A stretch of 64,000 nt of DNA from Gaeumannomyces sp. JS-464 (lineage: Eukaryota > Ascomycota > Sordariomycetes > Magnaporthales > Magnaporthaceae): positions 2,046,001-2,110,000 of the forward strand of contig NGZR01000002.1 in NCBI GenBank assembly GCA_002197995.1. The letters are read 5' to 3'. A program made the translations under genes and the position numbers. This document shows positions 1 to 12,508 of this stretch, piece by piece. Below the pieces are notes generated by a model. That model was not told the DNA's origin, made no database searches, and saw only the letters and a program-made list of their open reading frames with translations. Position 1 is the first letter of the stretch. Every line of letters begins with the position of its first letter.

Positions 1-3000
1 CCAAGACATGGGTCCCCTTCTGGTTCATGCCCGGGAGATGGTCGCCCAGCAAATCATCATGCAATTCGCGCCGCGAGCAAGCCGCAGCAAACCACTCCAC
101 GGTCCCCACCCCCGGCCGTCGTCCCATCTTGATGATGGTCCATTCGTTCGCACGAGTCTATTTCTGTGTGTGTGCAGCCGCCGGCCGCAAGAGAGCGCTG
201 TCGACGCCGAGGTGAGGGTTGGGCTGGCAAGACACCCCACACAGCACGCCACTTTGGGCAATCCTATCTTTTTTTTACAGCGGTATCTTCACAGGCATGC
301 GCAGAGGTTTCGTTTGGTTATGGAGCTGAGCCGACTGGGCGAGACAGGGCGTGACTTGCCGCGCGCATCTCGGGGCGGCTTGGGCGTGGTTGGCGTGTTT
401 CTGTGTAAAACAGCCCGCCTTTGTGAGGCGCACAGGCGATGCCCGACCTCGACGGCCATGGGTGTCCATCTCTCTACCGCCTGCAGCAATGCGCAAAAAA
501 AGGATTGCCAGCCGAGGCGAGCGAGCAGCGACAGGGCAGCAAGCAGCAACCCAACACCAGCCCCGGCCCAGTTGCCACAGACACTGGCACGCAGTCAAGA
601 CCAGACAATTGGCTCCCGGGCGCTCCAGGCTCAAACGGGCAGCCAAGCAAGAAAGCGACAGCTCGCTTCTGCATGGCAATGGGTGAATTGGCCGTGCAGG
701 AGCCGCCGCCGCACATGAATTAAGTGTGGAGCCGTGGAGATGCAGGAACAAGGTTACACCCCCAATTGATTGCGCCTCATCGCACCTACATAGCGCCAGT
801 CATCCGATTCCCGCGCCGCCGCACGAGCCAAGAATCTCCTTTTCATCAATCATGACCACATCGATCCCGGATGCCTGTCTTTTGGATAGGAGCTATTATT
901 GATATCAAAGACGGGAGGTAACCTCGCTCATTCTCCCGCTCCGTCCGTCAGTCTGTGCTTTGCTTTGTGTCTTTGCTTCTTTGTCTCTGATCCCACTCCC
1001 TTGATTCGGACGATGAATGCCCAGCCAGGCAGACCACGACTGACCACGACTGACCACGGCAGTTAGGACAGCCACAGCCTGCCATTTCTCTCGGCGCCAA
1101 AAGAGGAGAATGCCAGCCAGTCGGCGCGTGGGGTCGCAGATCGTTTTGAAACGGACCCCATGTCGTCCCCCAATGGCCCACAGCAAACCTGCATATTCCC
1201 CGAATGGGTCCATAAAAAGATTTGAGTGAAATGCAGGAACAAGAAAGAATAGGCAAAAAAGGGGGCCAGGAAGTGGAATCCGGGCGGACTGAAGACTCAG
1301 CCACCAGATACCAAAAAAAAAAAAAAAAAAAAACCCTCGCTTCTCTGCGTGCCACTGTCCACTACATCTTGGCGAGCCATGCCGCACAAAAGCCAAACGA
1401 ACACGGACCTCCTCTTCTCTTTTGCTTGGGGGCTCCTCAAGGCTTTCTTTTGTGTTTCCCGCTTGCTGTTACATGCCGCATGCACGTATTCGCTGGCGTG
1501 CGGATAGCCGCATGCTTCCTTTGTGTGGCTTTTTAGGAATCGGCAAGCAAACATGTTTCCCGCGGTATTGTGTAGCCAATCTTGCCAGCTTTTTGGCCCC
1601 CTGGAGCAAGCCAACGGCAGCGCGCATGTCAAACTTAGGATCACAGAGATGCAGCACCGCAAAGGGCACGGCATTAAAAGACTCGTCATCAAGGGCCCTG
1701 TCGGTCGACGGCGGCCCATCTATGTAGGCGGCATGGAACCCTCGCTGCTGATCTCTTGGTGGCGGCTCGTCGATCGCAGATCCTCCGATGAACAAGGCGA
1801 CGCAAGGCAAAGAATCGCCTTCAAAAGCCGAAACACCCTTCCATCGGCCGAGACCCTGTGTCGCTCGACGAGTCCAAGTTTTGCCATGCCACCGGGCGCG
1901 CAAATTTTCTATATCAAGCGATGTCAGTGAGACTTTCTCGCAGAGAAGACAGACGCAACCTCGCCCACTTCCGCCTCCAAGCACCACCGCGGCACCCACG
2001 CAGGCGCCAGCACACTTTGACCGATAGAAAACTCTTCACATCTCGGTTGGAGCCTGTCCTGCCCGCGACCAAAGTAACATGTCCACCCGTCATGGAGACC
2101 CAATATCCCTCAGGACCGGCGGGCAGGGTGGACGGATGGTCGGTTGGGGTGACAGTGGCCAGTTGCATTTTCACAGCTCAGATTCCCCCAATGCGACCCT
2201 TTTGTTTTGGAACCAACCCAGAAAAGCCCAAAGCGCTTGCATGTCCCGTGCGCTGGATTCGCTCGGTTGTTGACGTGTGCCGATCCCCTTCTCTCTCTCC
2301 ACTATTAAAAAAAAAAAAAGAGAGAGAAAAAAAAAAAAAAAAAAAAGACGACGAGAAATCCTGTCTCTCTGCCAGTCGATTTCCCAATTCTCGGGTTTTG
2401 GTTCGTTTCGAAACGCGATCATGAGGGACCCTGCCCAGCCCGTTTGAGCTGCTGCCACCTCGGCCCCCGCATCAGGCTCCCATTCGCTCTTCTGATACCG
2501 AAACTCCCCGTAAATGGTGATGAAGTGCACACCCTTATCGAATGGCCACTCCCTTGCAGCCTGTCGGAAAGCGTGGTGGGATTTGGTTGGAGGAAACCGA
2601 CTCGCCCATCGTCTTTCCCTCCTTCTCGTGCTGGCCGCTTTTTGTCACAGGCAAATTGCGCGGGAGCAGAGGGGATTCTTGGAAATTCATGCGATGACGG
2701 GCACACATCGCCGGGGTCGGGGCTTGCTTCTCATCGGCATAAATGAACGCGACAGGGAAAGATGACATTGGACGGTTCCGACCAAGTTCCCCTGCCCTCC
2801 CTCTCACTCTCCCCGGATGCATCAGGGGTTCGTTGCGGCCTTTTTTTTTTTTTTTTTTGGCACGCACACACGCGCACACGCTCATCCGATCTTTCCCTGC
2901 CGACTCTTGGACACCTTTTTGGGCTCCGGACGAAACCTTACCGGACCGCCGAGGGAACGAGCAGGGGTCTTTGCGGCGCGCGGGCGGGTGGCAAGATGTC

Positions 3001-4233
3001 GACGGCGAGGTATCATCGGACGAGCCCGTCCGTCACGGCGATCAAAACCACACTGCCATGTCCATCCCCGTCAGCCAATAAGTACGTAGATGCTTGCCTG
3101 CCTGCCAGCTCGCCAGTGCTACGTTTTGCACGCGGGACTGTTTGCGACAAAAAGAACGTTACCACCACATCAAAAGGAAAAGGAGGATTGGCCCTTTCCG
3201 GCTCGCGGCCCTGAGCCCCTGAATTCGTGGGCCACCCCTTTCCCGCCACGCTGGCCAACGAAAACAGCCGAGAGGCGGGTTGTCGACGTCACATATCCTA
3301 TCTATCTGCGGACTCGGCATCCCTCGTGGTTAGGTAGGTAGCTGTTTGCGTGCAGACCTTCCCGCGGTGGCGAAGGACGTATGCATATAGAGAAAATGTG
3401 GGAGGCGACTCGCCTAGCACAAATTATCCGTGAAACGACACCACCTCGCAGTGAAACCGACAAACCCGCGCCCGGCAAACAATCCACCCATCCGATTTTG
3501 ACTGACAAGAGAGGCCGAGAGACAGGACGGTGGCCGCAGGGTAAGCAACGGGTCCGGACCGTGTGGAAGCACTCTGCACGACGGCGCCTCAAAGTAAAGG
3601 GTCCCTTGGTAAAGATCCGGAGTGTTGGACCGATTGAGAGAAATGTAATAATGGCAGAAAGATGAAGGGTGTTATCCCTTGGATAGATGCAATCTCTAGT
3701 TTTATAACAATATGACAAGCAGGTCTAGGAACCAGGGCGGCCCTGGGGAAACTGCAGCTCGTCGCCGGAAACAGGAGACAGGATGCAGCAAGAAACCACA
3801 CACCATATGGTGTCCTAGACGCGATAGACACGAGCGAGATACTTTACCAGTGCCAACAAGGAGATCAGAACCCAGTCTTGGTCAGATCTCCGCATCCGGT
3901 CCGCGTTAGCGCCGCGGAAACATATTTGGGGATTCTGATATTTCGACGGCATGCGGAGAGCTCGTCCGGAACTTGGACGGATATTGGACCAGACAAAACA
4001 AACTGAAGACGAGGAAACAATAATCAAGTATAAAACGCTGCATATGACTCTATATTCATGTCATTCGGCTGGTTCCCGCCAGCGAGGATATCCCAAAAAT
4101 TCCCAGACTCCGACCACCATGGAGGGGATGATAAAAAAAAAAAAAAACACAATGCGAGAAGTTGCAAGAGATATTAAAGATTAGACTCGCCCCCTCCCCC
4201 CCGGTTTCGTCCCTCAGATGCGTAATATTCCCT
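1..4233. other. Gene-free stretch at window start
   Basis: I find no open frame here with recognisable domains or a convincing exon chain; the open frames present are short and of biased composition. The stretch contains several homopolymer or purine tracts: poly-A near 1312-1333, a 40-base A/G run near 2306-2346, poly-T near 2841-2858 and poly-A near 4131-4146. It may hold long untranslated regions or promoters of genes outside the window, or a non-coding transcript; nothing in the sequence decides this. Confidence 0.5.
2306..2346 (+). repeat. A-rich homopurine tract
   Basis: About 40 bases consisting only of A and a few G, in two A-runs separated by GA dinucleotides. It is the longest of four A/T homopolymer-like tracts in the first 4.2 kb. 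Such tracts are prone to length errors in sequencing. Confidence 0.8.
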
Positions 4234-6969
4234 CTAGATGTAGCCCGCCGGCCTCCCCCCAACGGCGTTCAAGATGTGTCGCCTATGCGGCGGCAAAGGC
4301 GGAGGCGAGTGTGCTGAGCTGCTGCTGGCCTCGCCGTTGCACCCCGAAGCCGCCGCCCCGTCGTCTCCGTGCAGGCCGCCGCCGCGGCGCATGCAAGACT
4401 CGAGCATCTCGATGCCCCTCACGCCCTTCCCAAAGTCCATGACCAGGATCTTGGGGTCCTGCCCCGTCGAGATGATGCGCCTGTAGTCGCTCTTCGCGCT
4501 CAGCACCCAGCTGGCGTGCCAGCGCGGGAAGTGCAGCAGCTGCCTCCCCGACTCCATGTCGAACACCATGATGTCCGTGTCGTACGACCCGCTGACCAGC
4601 CGGCCCGAGACGCTGTCGATGTGCAGGCTCCTGACCAGATTCTCGTGCGCCTTCACCTCGCGCACGCACTCGCCCGTGTTGGCGTCCCAGACCCGGATGG
4701 TGCGGTCGTTGCCCGCGCTGGCCACGTAGCGCCCGTCCTCGCTGAACTGGCTGCAGGCGAGCCCCTTGGTGTGGCCCGCAAACTCGCGGATGCACTTGCC
4801 CGTCGATATGTTCCACAGCTTGACCTTGAAGTCGCCCGAGCACGACACGATGGCGTCGCCGCGCATCTGGACCGCGTTCACGGGGCCCGCGTGCCCCCGC
4901 AGCTGCCGGATCAGCGCGCCCGTCTCGCGGTCCCACACGCAGATGGACACGTCCTTGGAGCACGTCACGATGTAGCGGTCGTCGAAACAGAGGTCGAGCA
5001 CCGCGGCCGAGTGGTTCTGCAGCCGCCTGATGGGTCGGTATCCGCCAGAGATGGAGTGCACGATACACGTGGCGTCCGAAGAACCCGTCACCAGGATGCG
5101 GTCGTCGTACTGGAGACACAGGATCGACGCATTGTGGTGCATGTTGGGGAAGGTGAGCATCGAGGGGATCGACGGGTTCGCTCGGGGGCTGGTTTCGGTT
5201 GTTGCGAAGTGGGTGGCGTTGCCATCGCGGTCGAACACGAGGTCCTGGTCTCTGACGACGTCTGGGGGTCCGATGACAAAGAGGCAGGAGAGAGTGTGTA
5301 TGGTCCCAGACGCGAATGGTCTTGTCGCGGGAGCCGGTGATGATTTTGGACCTAGTAAGGGGTAGAGAAGTCAAGTCAGCCAGATGCTCACAAGTCAAAC
5401 ACAGTAATCGCTTGGAGATTTGCCAGGGTGGCATAGAAATTGGGAAGGACGCAGTCTGGCCCAGGGACACTCACTCGTCGAACTGCAGGCAATAGATGCT
5501 GTCCGTGTGGCCATTTAGATACACCGGGCTGGCCGCGCCCGCTTTCCAACGCCTGTCGAGCTCCACCTTTGCGCGGTAGATGTCCTTCCACTGGCTGCCG
5601 GGCCGGACAGGCGGGACTCCGAGCCCGGCCCCTGGCTTCACAGGGCGGCTCGTGGCAAACGTGGTAGTCATGCCGCGGAGGAACGACTCGCGCCAGATGT
5701 GCTGGTAGGTCGTGACGTGGCGCCAGGCCCGCGAAACGCGCTCGACCGTCGCCAGATCCGGCCCGTCCAGGTACGCGAGGATCTCAATGGCCAACTCGAG
5801 CGGCAGCTGCGCCACAAAGTCGACGCGGGGGATCCCGCCGTCCGCCGTCTGCTGTTGTTGAACCTGGCCCTGGTGGTCGTATGTGAGGCCGCCGCCGACG
5901 AGGAGGGCACTGTCCTGCAGATGGTCCATCGAGCCCGAGGCGCCAGGACGGACGAAGCCGAGCCGCGAGTCGGCCTTCTCGCGTTCCTCCTCCGACTCGG
6001 TTGCCGTCACGGTTATTCCGATTCCGCTCTCGCCATCGTTGGAGTGGTACGGGCCATTGGTGTGGTAGGCCGGACGACTGCTGCTTCCGCTGCTGGCCCC
6101 GAGGCCACTGCTGCCAGCCTCGCTCGCCGTCCACTCGGCGGGGCGGAGCCATCTCAAGGCGTCGGCATGCATGGCTGCGTCGGCGGCGGCGGCGCGGGCG
6201 GCGTTGCCTGTGTTGGGTGGTATAATCGGGGGTGCTGCGCCCGAGCCCGGGATGGGGCCGCCGAAGAAGTGGGAGGATCTGGGGGACTCGATGGTCTCGA
6301 GCATGTTGCCGCGGGAGTTGCGGAAGCTCGCGGCCTGGCGGAGGCGCTGCCATGTAGACGAGTGTGCCGTGGCAGGGCGGGCGGTCTCGGGCCGGTTCGA
6401 AAAGCTAAAGGTAGGACGGAAGAGGTGGCCCTCGCCCCCCGAGAAGCTGCCAGAGCCCTGCGCGGATCTCAGGAAGCGGCGGTGGGTGTGGTGGTCCTCG
6501 CCCGTGCTCGCCGTTATCGTGGCCCGCCGGGGGACCAGCTGTTTCAGAGAGACCGAGGCTCGTCGAATCATGCCCTTGATCTGACTCTTGCCCTTCCCGG
6601 GGCCGCTGGCGCCGTCCATTACCGCCTCAGAGCCGCCGCCCTGCGTGTGGGGAGGCACGTCGCTCGAGCCCTCGCCGTCCTCGAGGACTAGTCCGGGTAG
6701 TCTTGAGGGGCGTCATCGGCGTTGAAGACGCCCGACTTGGGTCGCGGGCGCCGGCCGAAAGAGAAGCTCAGGCTTCTTCGGACGCGCGACTCGGGGGATT
6801 TCGGCTGTCGGGAGGACGATGCCATGGCGGGCTCGGGCTCGTTGTCCGGCTCGATAGGATGGAACTTGTCGGGGTCGGTCGGGAGGGCGAACTGCTTCGA
6901 GTTGTCGGCGCCGCGGAGGGTGTCCTGGACGGGAGCCCAATCGGCGATGGGGAATGGGCGGCCCTGCAT
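4234..6969 (-). CDS. F-box and WD40-repeat protein (SCF ubiquitin ligase adaptor)
   Basis: Seen: after a low-complexity basic N-terminal part, an F-box (LPLELAIEILAYLDGPDLA, around 5780-5840), a linker, then about seven WD40 repeats with clear SRDKTIRVWD, CSKDVSICVWD and GNDRTIRVWD blades. One intron is clear: donor GTGAGT at 5474, acceptor ending 5352. Family: F-box/WD40 proteins bring substrates to SCF ubiquitin ligases; the fungal set includes FWD-1, SCON-2/MET30 and CDC4, and I cannot decide which this is, although FWD-1 is possible. Odd: two apparent single-base frame breaks, one near 5306 just after the first WD blade and one near 6692 between the N-terminal part and the rest. The start is uncertain: an in-frame ATG at 6969 opens plausible coding sequence, and ATGs at 6825 and 6619 are alternatives. 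The stop is at 4234-4236. The protein is probably about 850-900 residues. Confidence 0.85.
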
Positions 6970-7050
6970 TCTGGCCTGGCTGGTGGTGTTGTCCCTCGGA
7001 TTTCGGTAGGCCGTAGCGAGCGACTGGCCCGGAGACTGGGCAACGTGCAA

Positions 7051-9022
7051 AATAGCCAGCTCGGGTTTGTGACAGAGCTACACCAAAGGAGGGAGGGGCC
7101 GTAAGGACGCTCGTCGGGACATTGAGCCACTCACGTCTGCTGCTACGCCGGCGTGGAGTGTGGGAGGATTTATATTTATTTTGGTTGAGCTCGTGGTTCC
7201 TGTTGTTGTCAGCCCCCTGCCCACTCTGTTTTCGGCGGACCCAGGCGTGGTTGGGCTAGGGCGTGGTGGCTGGTCCCGCCTGTTTAGGTGTAGGGCCTCC
7301 CGCCTCCCGGTCAGCCCGCGCTACTGTGGCACACTGCTTCCAGCAACAGGCAAAAAAAGGGGAGGGCGCATGCAGACAGCCCTGGCACGAACCGCGGGAA
7401 GCCCCTTGCCCGCCCTGCTCCCCAGAGTCCTGACGCTGACTCGGACCTGTTATATTTGGGCCCACTGACCGTGATTCGCAATGTTTCGTGCCCTTCTCAT
7501 TTGCTAGCACATGCGCTGGCGACATGCATTGGGCCTAGGCTTGCTGGATCCTGCAGCAGTGCCGGCGATCCTTTCCGGGAATCGCGAGAAGGAAGGGGCA
7601 GGCTGGGGCAGCAAGGAAATCACATTGAAGGGGAACATGAACACACCGCCAGACTCTGGCCAGTATAGGTTCTAAAATGCCATCTCCTCAGACAAGCGTC
7701 TAACCGCCTCAATGCCGCAGGAGCCGTCACGATCTCAATTGCACCGTTTGGCCGCAGGGATGGGGTCTCATTCTTATTTTCAGTGGCCGTCTCAGATTTT
7801 GGGCGCGAGGCCGCATTAGGCAAGGCGCGATTAGCTGCTGCAAGATCAGAATGAGCTGGCGTTCAGGCGGGCCCATTGCAACACCACGGCACCACGCGCC
7901 CCCCTCGGCAGCCGGCCAACCCTGGCTGGCGGTGCCTTTTTGGTACCGGAGCACGCATGAAGCGCCTTCGCCATTCCGCCGCTGAACCTGGCCTTTTTCT
8001 TCGGCCCAGCAACAGACCCCCCGCGACAGAGGCACGCTATTTCCGACGCATACTTGAGTTCCATGCCGGTGTGCTCCTGACATGGAGCCGATTGATGACG
8101 GCGCTTGCGGCGGATAGTGTTCTTGTCGCATCGCTGCCAAGGGGAAGCCGGTGCTGTTTTGACCAGCCGGCGCGGCTTCCCCAGTGGAGTGACAAGATAG
8201 ATGTCCGTGAGTCCAAACCAAGACGACATTACGGCGGCCCCGGTGCTACCTTATGGGAAAACAAAATAAAATTTCTGGTGAGTGGCGTGTGCTTGCTTTC
8301 ACTCGCCACAGACAGCAGCTCGAATCTTTGGTTGTGTCCCCTGAGCCCTCTGCGTCCCTGTTTTCAGCCTTTAGGCTACCTACCCACAGCACTGGCACGA
8401 CACGGGCTTCCCGGGCATTTATTGCCTTGTGGTCTCGACATGTTTCGCCGGCACATGTCAAGCCCTTCACCACTGCGCTACCAAGATATGGTTCAACTTG
8501 CTAGAGTCCGCCCGTCACGCCATCCCAGTCTAGATTAACGAGCGAGGGCCTTTTACTGCCAGCCAGGCTCGGGCTCGGGGCTAGAATGGCACCGGAGCGC
8601 ACTGTAGAGCCGATCGGATGGACTAATGGCGCAGTTTCTCTGACATCTGGACTGACAAGCCCTCTCGCAGACGCAGCTACTACGTAGAATACAGAGTTTG
8701 CGTGGCTGGAGTCAGTTCTCGCAGCCGTCGATGGCGAGGCTGTCCAGACCGCCAGCGGCCCGGACGCCCACATCTCGCATTTCAGGGGCTCCATCAAGTC
8801 ATCCAGAATCCAGCGGAAGCCGGCCCGGTTGTTTTCGTGGAGTCCTGCCGGCACCTAATGTTCCCCTGCATGTCAGCTGCTCCACAGGTTATGCAGCTCC
8901 CAGGCCCTCTTTCACGAGGCCCGTCCTGCGCCCCCCTCCCTGCCCCACCGCGTCCTCGTCATCCCGGCAAGCCCTATAGGCCCCTCTCCACACACACTTC
9001 TCAACAAGTCTCAGGCTTACCA
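7051..9022. other. Intergenic region upstream of the F-box/WD40 gene
   Basis: No supported gene. It separates the minus-strand F-box/WD40 gene from the tRNA pair and must hold the promoter of the former. Short open frames here lack recognisable domains. Confidence 0.5.
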
Positions 9023-9103
9023 TCCGATATGGTGTAGTGGCTAACATCCGACGCTCTCACTCCAAGTGCCGTCGAGCCCGGGGTTCGATTCCCCGTATCG
9101 GAG
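9023..9103 (+). tRNA. tRNA-Glu (anticodon CTC) with a 9-nt intron
   Basis: The acceptor arm TCCGATA (9023-9029) pairs with TATCGGA (9096-9102). The D arm is GTGT/ACAT. The T arm CGGGG-TTCGATT-CCCCG is perfect. The anticodon stem CGACG (9049-9053) pairs with CGTCG (9070-9074), but 16 bases lie between the halves instead of 7. Placing a 9-nt intron at 9060-9068, the standard position after nucleotide 37, restores a normal CTCTCA+C loop with anticodon CTC. The mature tRNA would be 72 nt before CCA addition. The next tRNA starts 5 nt downstream. Confidence 0.9.
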
Positions 9104-9108
9104 CCATC

Positions 9109-9181
9109 GCCCGGTTAGCTCAATCGGTAGAGCGTGAGACTCTTAATCTCAAGGTTGCGGGTTCGACCCCCGCATCGGGCT
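9109..9181 (+). tRNA. tRNA-Lys (anticodon CTT)
   Basis: The acceptor arm GCCCGGT (9109-9115) pairs with ATCGGGC (9174-9180) with one G-U pair. The anticodon arm is TGAGA-CTCTTAA-TCTCA, giving anticodon CTT. The T arm is GCGGG-TTCGACC-CCCGC. There is no intron. It lies 5 nt after the tRNA-Glu gene on the same strand. Confidence 0.95.
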
Positions 9182-9221
9182 CAATTCCCGGTGCGCCTGT
9201 GATACACAGGTACATCAACCA

Positions 9222-9229
9222 TTTTTTTT
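9222..9229 (+). terminator. RNA polymerase III terminator (T8)
   Basis: A run of eight T residues about 40 nt after the tRNA-Lys gene. No run of four T lies between the two tRNA genes, so this is the first likely Pol III stop for a joint transcript. Confidence 0.7.
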
Positions 9230-10685
9230 CGTTCTGCTTTTGTTAATTTCGCTGTGTGGTTGGCGATGCTAGCGACGTGCAGTTTGCTTTGGTGTTTCCC
9301 TTTTTGGCTGCTTGGCCCCTGGCCATTGAAGATGTTGAAACCGGATCCATTCTTACTTTTTTTCGTCCGCGGCTCCTACAACTCCTTATGGCTGCGGGCA
9401 TCAGCTACCCAAAAGCTACAGTACAGATATACCATCTTTAAGTTTTTCTTCCAGGAAGGACACGCGACATCCGGCCGCCTTTTTCGTGTGAACCAGCGAC
9501 ACACCCGCCTCCGAGGAGCCGCGCTGTCTTTATGGCCCCTTCGACGCATCGGTCAGCGCTCTCCTGACTGTGATCATCGACATGGAACACACCATTTAGC
9601 CGCGCTCCATATTCCCATTCGCTATCTCCTCCCTGGCAACGATATGTCTATACAGAGCCGAGATCTTCCCTGCTATCGCGGCCGGAGTATCCATATTTTC
9701 GTAAGGCATCTAGCCTGGTAAGCTAGTGGTAAATTTCCCAAGTCCTCTTGTTTTACCCGGGAGCGCGACAATCCAACGATTGCAAAGCTACGCAGAAATG
9801 GCCCTGGTGCCCATGGATCAACTTGCATGGTCTGCGAGGACATTGCATATTGCCAGCAAAGACGTGGTTGCAAACTGCCTTCGGAGGCACGAGAAGGTGG
9901 AAGACACACTCAAGCCAAGCGGGCCTTTCCATGGAGGCATGTCAAGAGCCAAGCGCGCATAAAAACACGGCAAAATCAAGAATCCTCTCCCCTTTGCGCA
10001 ATGTATGTCCTGAAGCAGCCGGATCGAGGGTCAAAGCGAAGGCCTCGGCCTCAAAGACTCGTCGTTTTAGTCAGGACGTAGTCAGCCCTGTGCCTGGTAG
10101 ATGCGCACGCGATGCCTTCCTTGCACATACAGAATGTGATAAGCCGCCCTCTATCGTCCATTTAAACCGTTCATCTGGTTGGGGCGGGCATCGCGATCGT
10201 TACAAGTCGTCCCTATTATCCGTCCTCTGCGTCGTCCACACGTATGTTTTGTGCTGAGCTAATCTGAAATGGGAAAAATCCAAATTCCATCTTCGGCTTT
10301 TTTGCTTCGGCTTCTTCCCCACCTGGCCCGCGCTCATCGTCACCGCTGCTCGACTTGGAGAGCACGACTTGCATACTATTTGCGGCATACCCAGAGCTAC
10401 GTTCCGTCTCTCTCGAGTAGAACTGACGTGGAGGGCTCGCTTGGGATTGTTTCAGAAGGGCGAGCTTGTTTCCTGGGCCGGCCACGTCCTTAGCCCGATC
10501 AGGCGGTATCCTCCCGTCTGGGCTGCCGACGGTTGTTGAACCCCAACGTTCACCGCCGATACGGTCGAATTCTACACCCACCGGACACGCCGACTCCTTA
10601 GCTAGTCTTATTGGAGCCTTTCCGCATTCAATAGCAGCAGAACCGGACCAAGCCACTACCATCGTGCACACCAGAGGCCTAGACC
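9230..10685. other. Intergenic region between the tRNAs and the DUF7704-like gene
   Basis: No supported gene. The longest open frame (9254-9721) has no recognisable domain and a biased composition, so I left it out. Confidence 0.45.
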
Positions 10686-11240
10686 ATGCCGCCCCAACCG
10701 CGCCAGCAGCCGACCCCTGCCCCAGGCTCCTTCCAGCTGCCCGTCGTCTACCGGCTCTTCTTCCTCTTCATCGAGCCCGTCTCGGCCCTGGTCGGCGCGT
10801 ACTACGCGCACCTCAGCCAGCAGCGCTACCTCGAACTCACCGACGCCGCCTCGTCGCCGACCGCCAACGGCGGCGACATCCCGCGCGGCACGGCGATTGT
10901 GCTCTCGCAGCTCGCCAACCTGTACCTCTTGTTCGCGCTCAACGAGGCCCTGGTCCTGCGGTCCACGGGCGACCTGCGCGTCTGGCGCACCGTGCTCGCG
11001 CTCCTGCTGCTCGCCGACCTGGGCCACCTCTGGACCGTCCGCCCGCTCGGCTGGGCCGTCTACTGGCGCGCGGACCGGTGGAACGCCATCGATTGGGGGA
11101 ACGTGCCGTTTGTGTACCTGGGCGCGTCGATGCGCGTCGCCTTCCTGTCAGGGATCGGGCTTGGGGGAGCAGGAGGAGGGGGAGCGACGGCGGCAGCAGC
11201 GGCTGCACGTGGCGGGCCGGGAAGGGCAAAGGCTGCTTGA
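10686..11240 (+). CDS. Small integral membrane protein, DUF7704-like
   Basis: Intronless open frame of 184 residues. Seen: several hydrophobic segments, roughly residues 20-42 (VVYRLFFLFIEPVSALVGAY), 72-90 (the IVLSQLANLYLLFALNEAL stretch), 98-115 (WRTVLALLLLADLGHLW) and 135-155 (GNVPFVYLGASMRVAFLSGI). This suggests four membrane passes with an Ala/Gly-rich tail. Pattern and length match a fungal-only family of unknown function that I recall as DUF7704. No catalytic motif is visible and the function is unknown. The ATG follows a long leader, and the first methionine fits the family's short N-terminus before transmembrane segment 1. Confidence 0.75.
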   Translation: MPPQPRQQPTPAPGSFQLPVVYRLFFLFIEPVSALVGAYYAHLSQQRYLELTDAASSPTANGGDIPRGTAIVLSQLANLYLLFALNEALVLRSTGDLRVWRTVLALLLLADLGHLWTVRPLGWAVYWRADRWNAIDWGNVPFVYLGASMRVAFLSGIGLGGAGGGGATAAAAAARGGPGRAKAA

Positions 11241-12508
11241 GACTGGACGGTGGACCTGCATGCGATCTGCACTGCACTGCTGTGGGAGATCTATGGTATC
11301 TCTGCCATCAAGGTTACAGGATAGCGGTTCAGGCGAGGATGCGGTAGGGCCGGCTCCTTGCTCGCCGGGGGTAGTGAGCCATCAGGGTTCATGAGCAGGC
11401 GCAACTATATATACCCACGCAATGCACCGTCGTCGCCCTCATCTCCAGTAGGTCTTTTTTTGGCCGATGTTGACCGGCCATAGACACAAGCTCCGGGTCT
11501 GCGTCTTTGCCGTTCCTCTTCCCCTGCCCCGAGGGGGTCTCGGCCGACGGAAATTTGAGATCGTCCGATCCTAACGGCTAAGCAGGAAGGTAGCCGAGCC
11601 GAGCCGATCGCGAACGAGACGCGAGCTTAGTCGTTGCCAAGCCACTGCGTTCCTCTGGCCCACCTGTCGGTACAGCTCACCGTCGTTGAGACAATGCTCA
11701 AAGATACCCGAGATCGAGATTGCGCTGTTGCTATTATTTGTGTGGTTTCTTTGGTTTGTTCCTTTGGGTTATTTCTACGGGTTCCTATTGTTTGCTGCTG
11801 CTCGCGTGCTCTCCGGCGGCATCAAACCACAGCTCCCTGGCGCTTGCTCTCTGCTTGGTGGAAATTTCAGTTCCTCTTTCCCGACAATTTTCCACCGTAC
11901 AGACGGCCGCAACCCCTTCCGACTAACAGCCATCACCCGTCCACCAAGGTCCAGGTGATGCCCTGCGGGCCCTCGCCGATTCTGCCGATGGAAGCACTCT
12001 TCCAGATCGGGGATGCCCGCCCTGGCCGTGTGGGCTCGAGGGGTTGGTGGGGGTCGCGGCGGGCGACCGAAAACCGGGGGAGAGGGGCACAGTGAGGGGT
12101 TGAAGGCTCGACGCGAGCAGAAAAGGAGACCCGACGAACGCAAACGTCAAACATTACACACACCAAGCCGGGGCCACCAGGCCACTAGGCCATTGCTGCC
12201 CACTCCCGACGGATAAAGTCGGCTGGAACGCCGCTGCCCTTTCGCGCGCGAGGAGGCAATCTGCAAACCCAGGAGTGACCCGCCCGCCGCCCCGGAGCGC
12301 TTCCTGCTTCCTGGTCCACGCCGGCCCCTCCCATGTGTGATCTGTGACGCGGGTTGGTGCTGAATAAAAAGGCGGGGGCCTCTGCTTCCCTCCAGTCTGA
12401 CCTTGAGCCTCTGCCGCTGCCATTCTTGCTGTTCCGGTCTAGCTAGGTCCTAGATCTTTTCTCGTCTTGACACGCCAACCTCACGCGAGCCTTCCCGCCA
12501 TCACAATC
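11241..12508. other. Intergenic region with the alcohol dehydrogenase promoter
   Basis: No supported gene. A TATA-like AATAAAA lies near 12362, about 145 bases upstream of the dehydrogenase ATG. Confidence 0.4.

Noticed and set aside
4369..5340. 323-residue plus-strand frame opposite the F-box/WD40 gene
   Set aside because: It is the antisense shadow of clear WD40 repeats; its His/Asp/Val-rich composition follows from the codon bias of the real gene.
9254..9721. 155-residue plus-strand open frame with a hydrophobic start
   Set aside because: No domain, biased composition and no supporting exon context; it directly follows the Pol III terminator of the tRNA pair.
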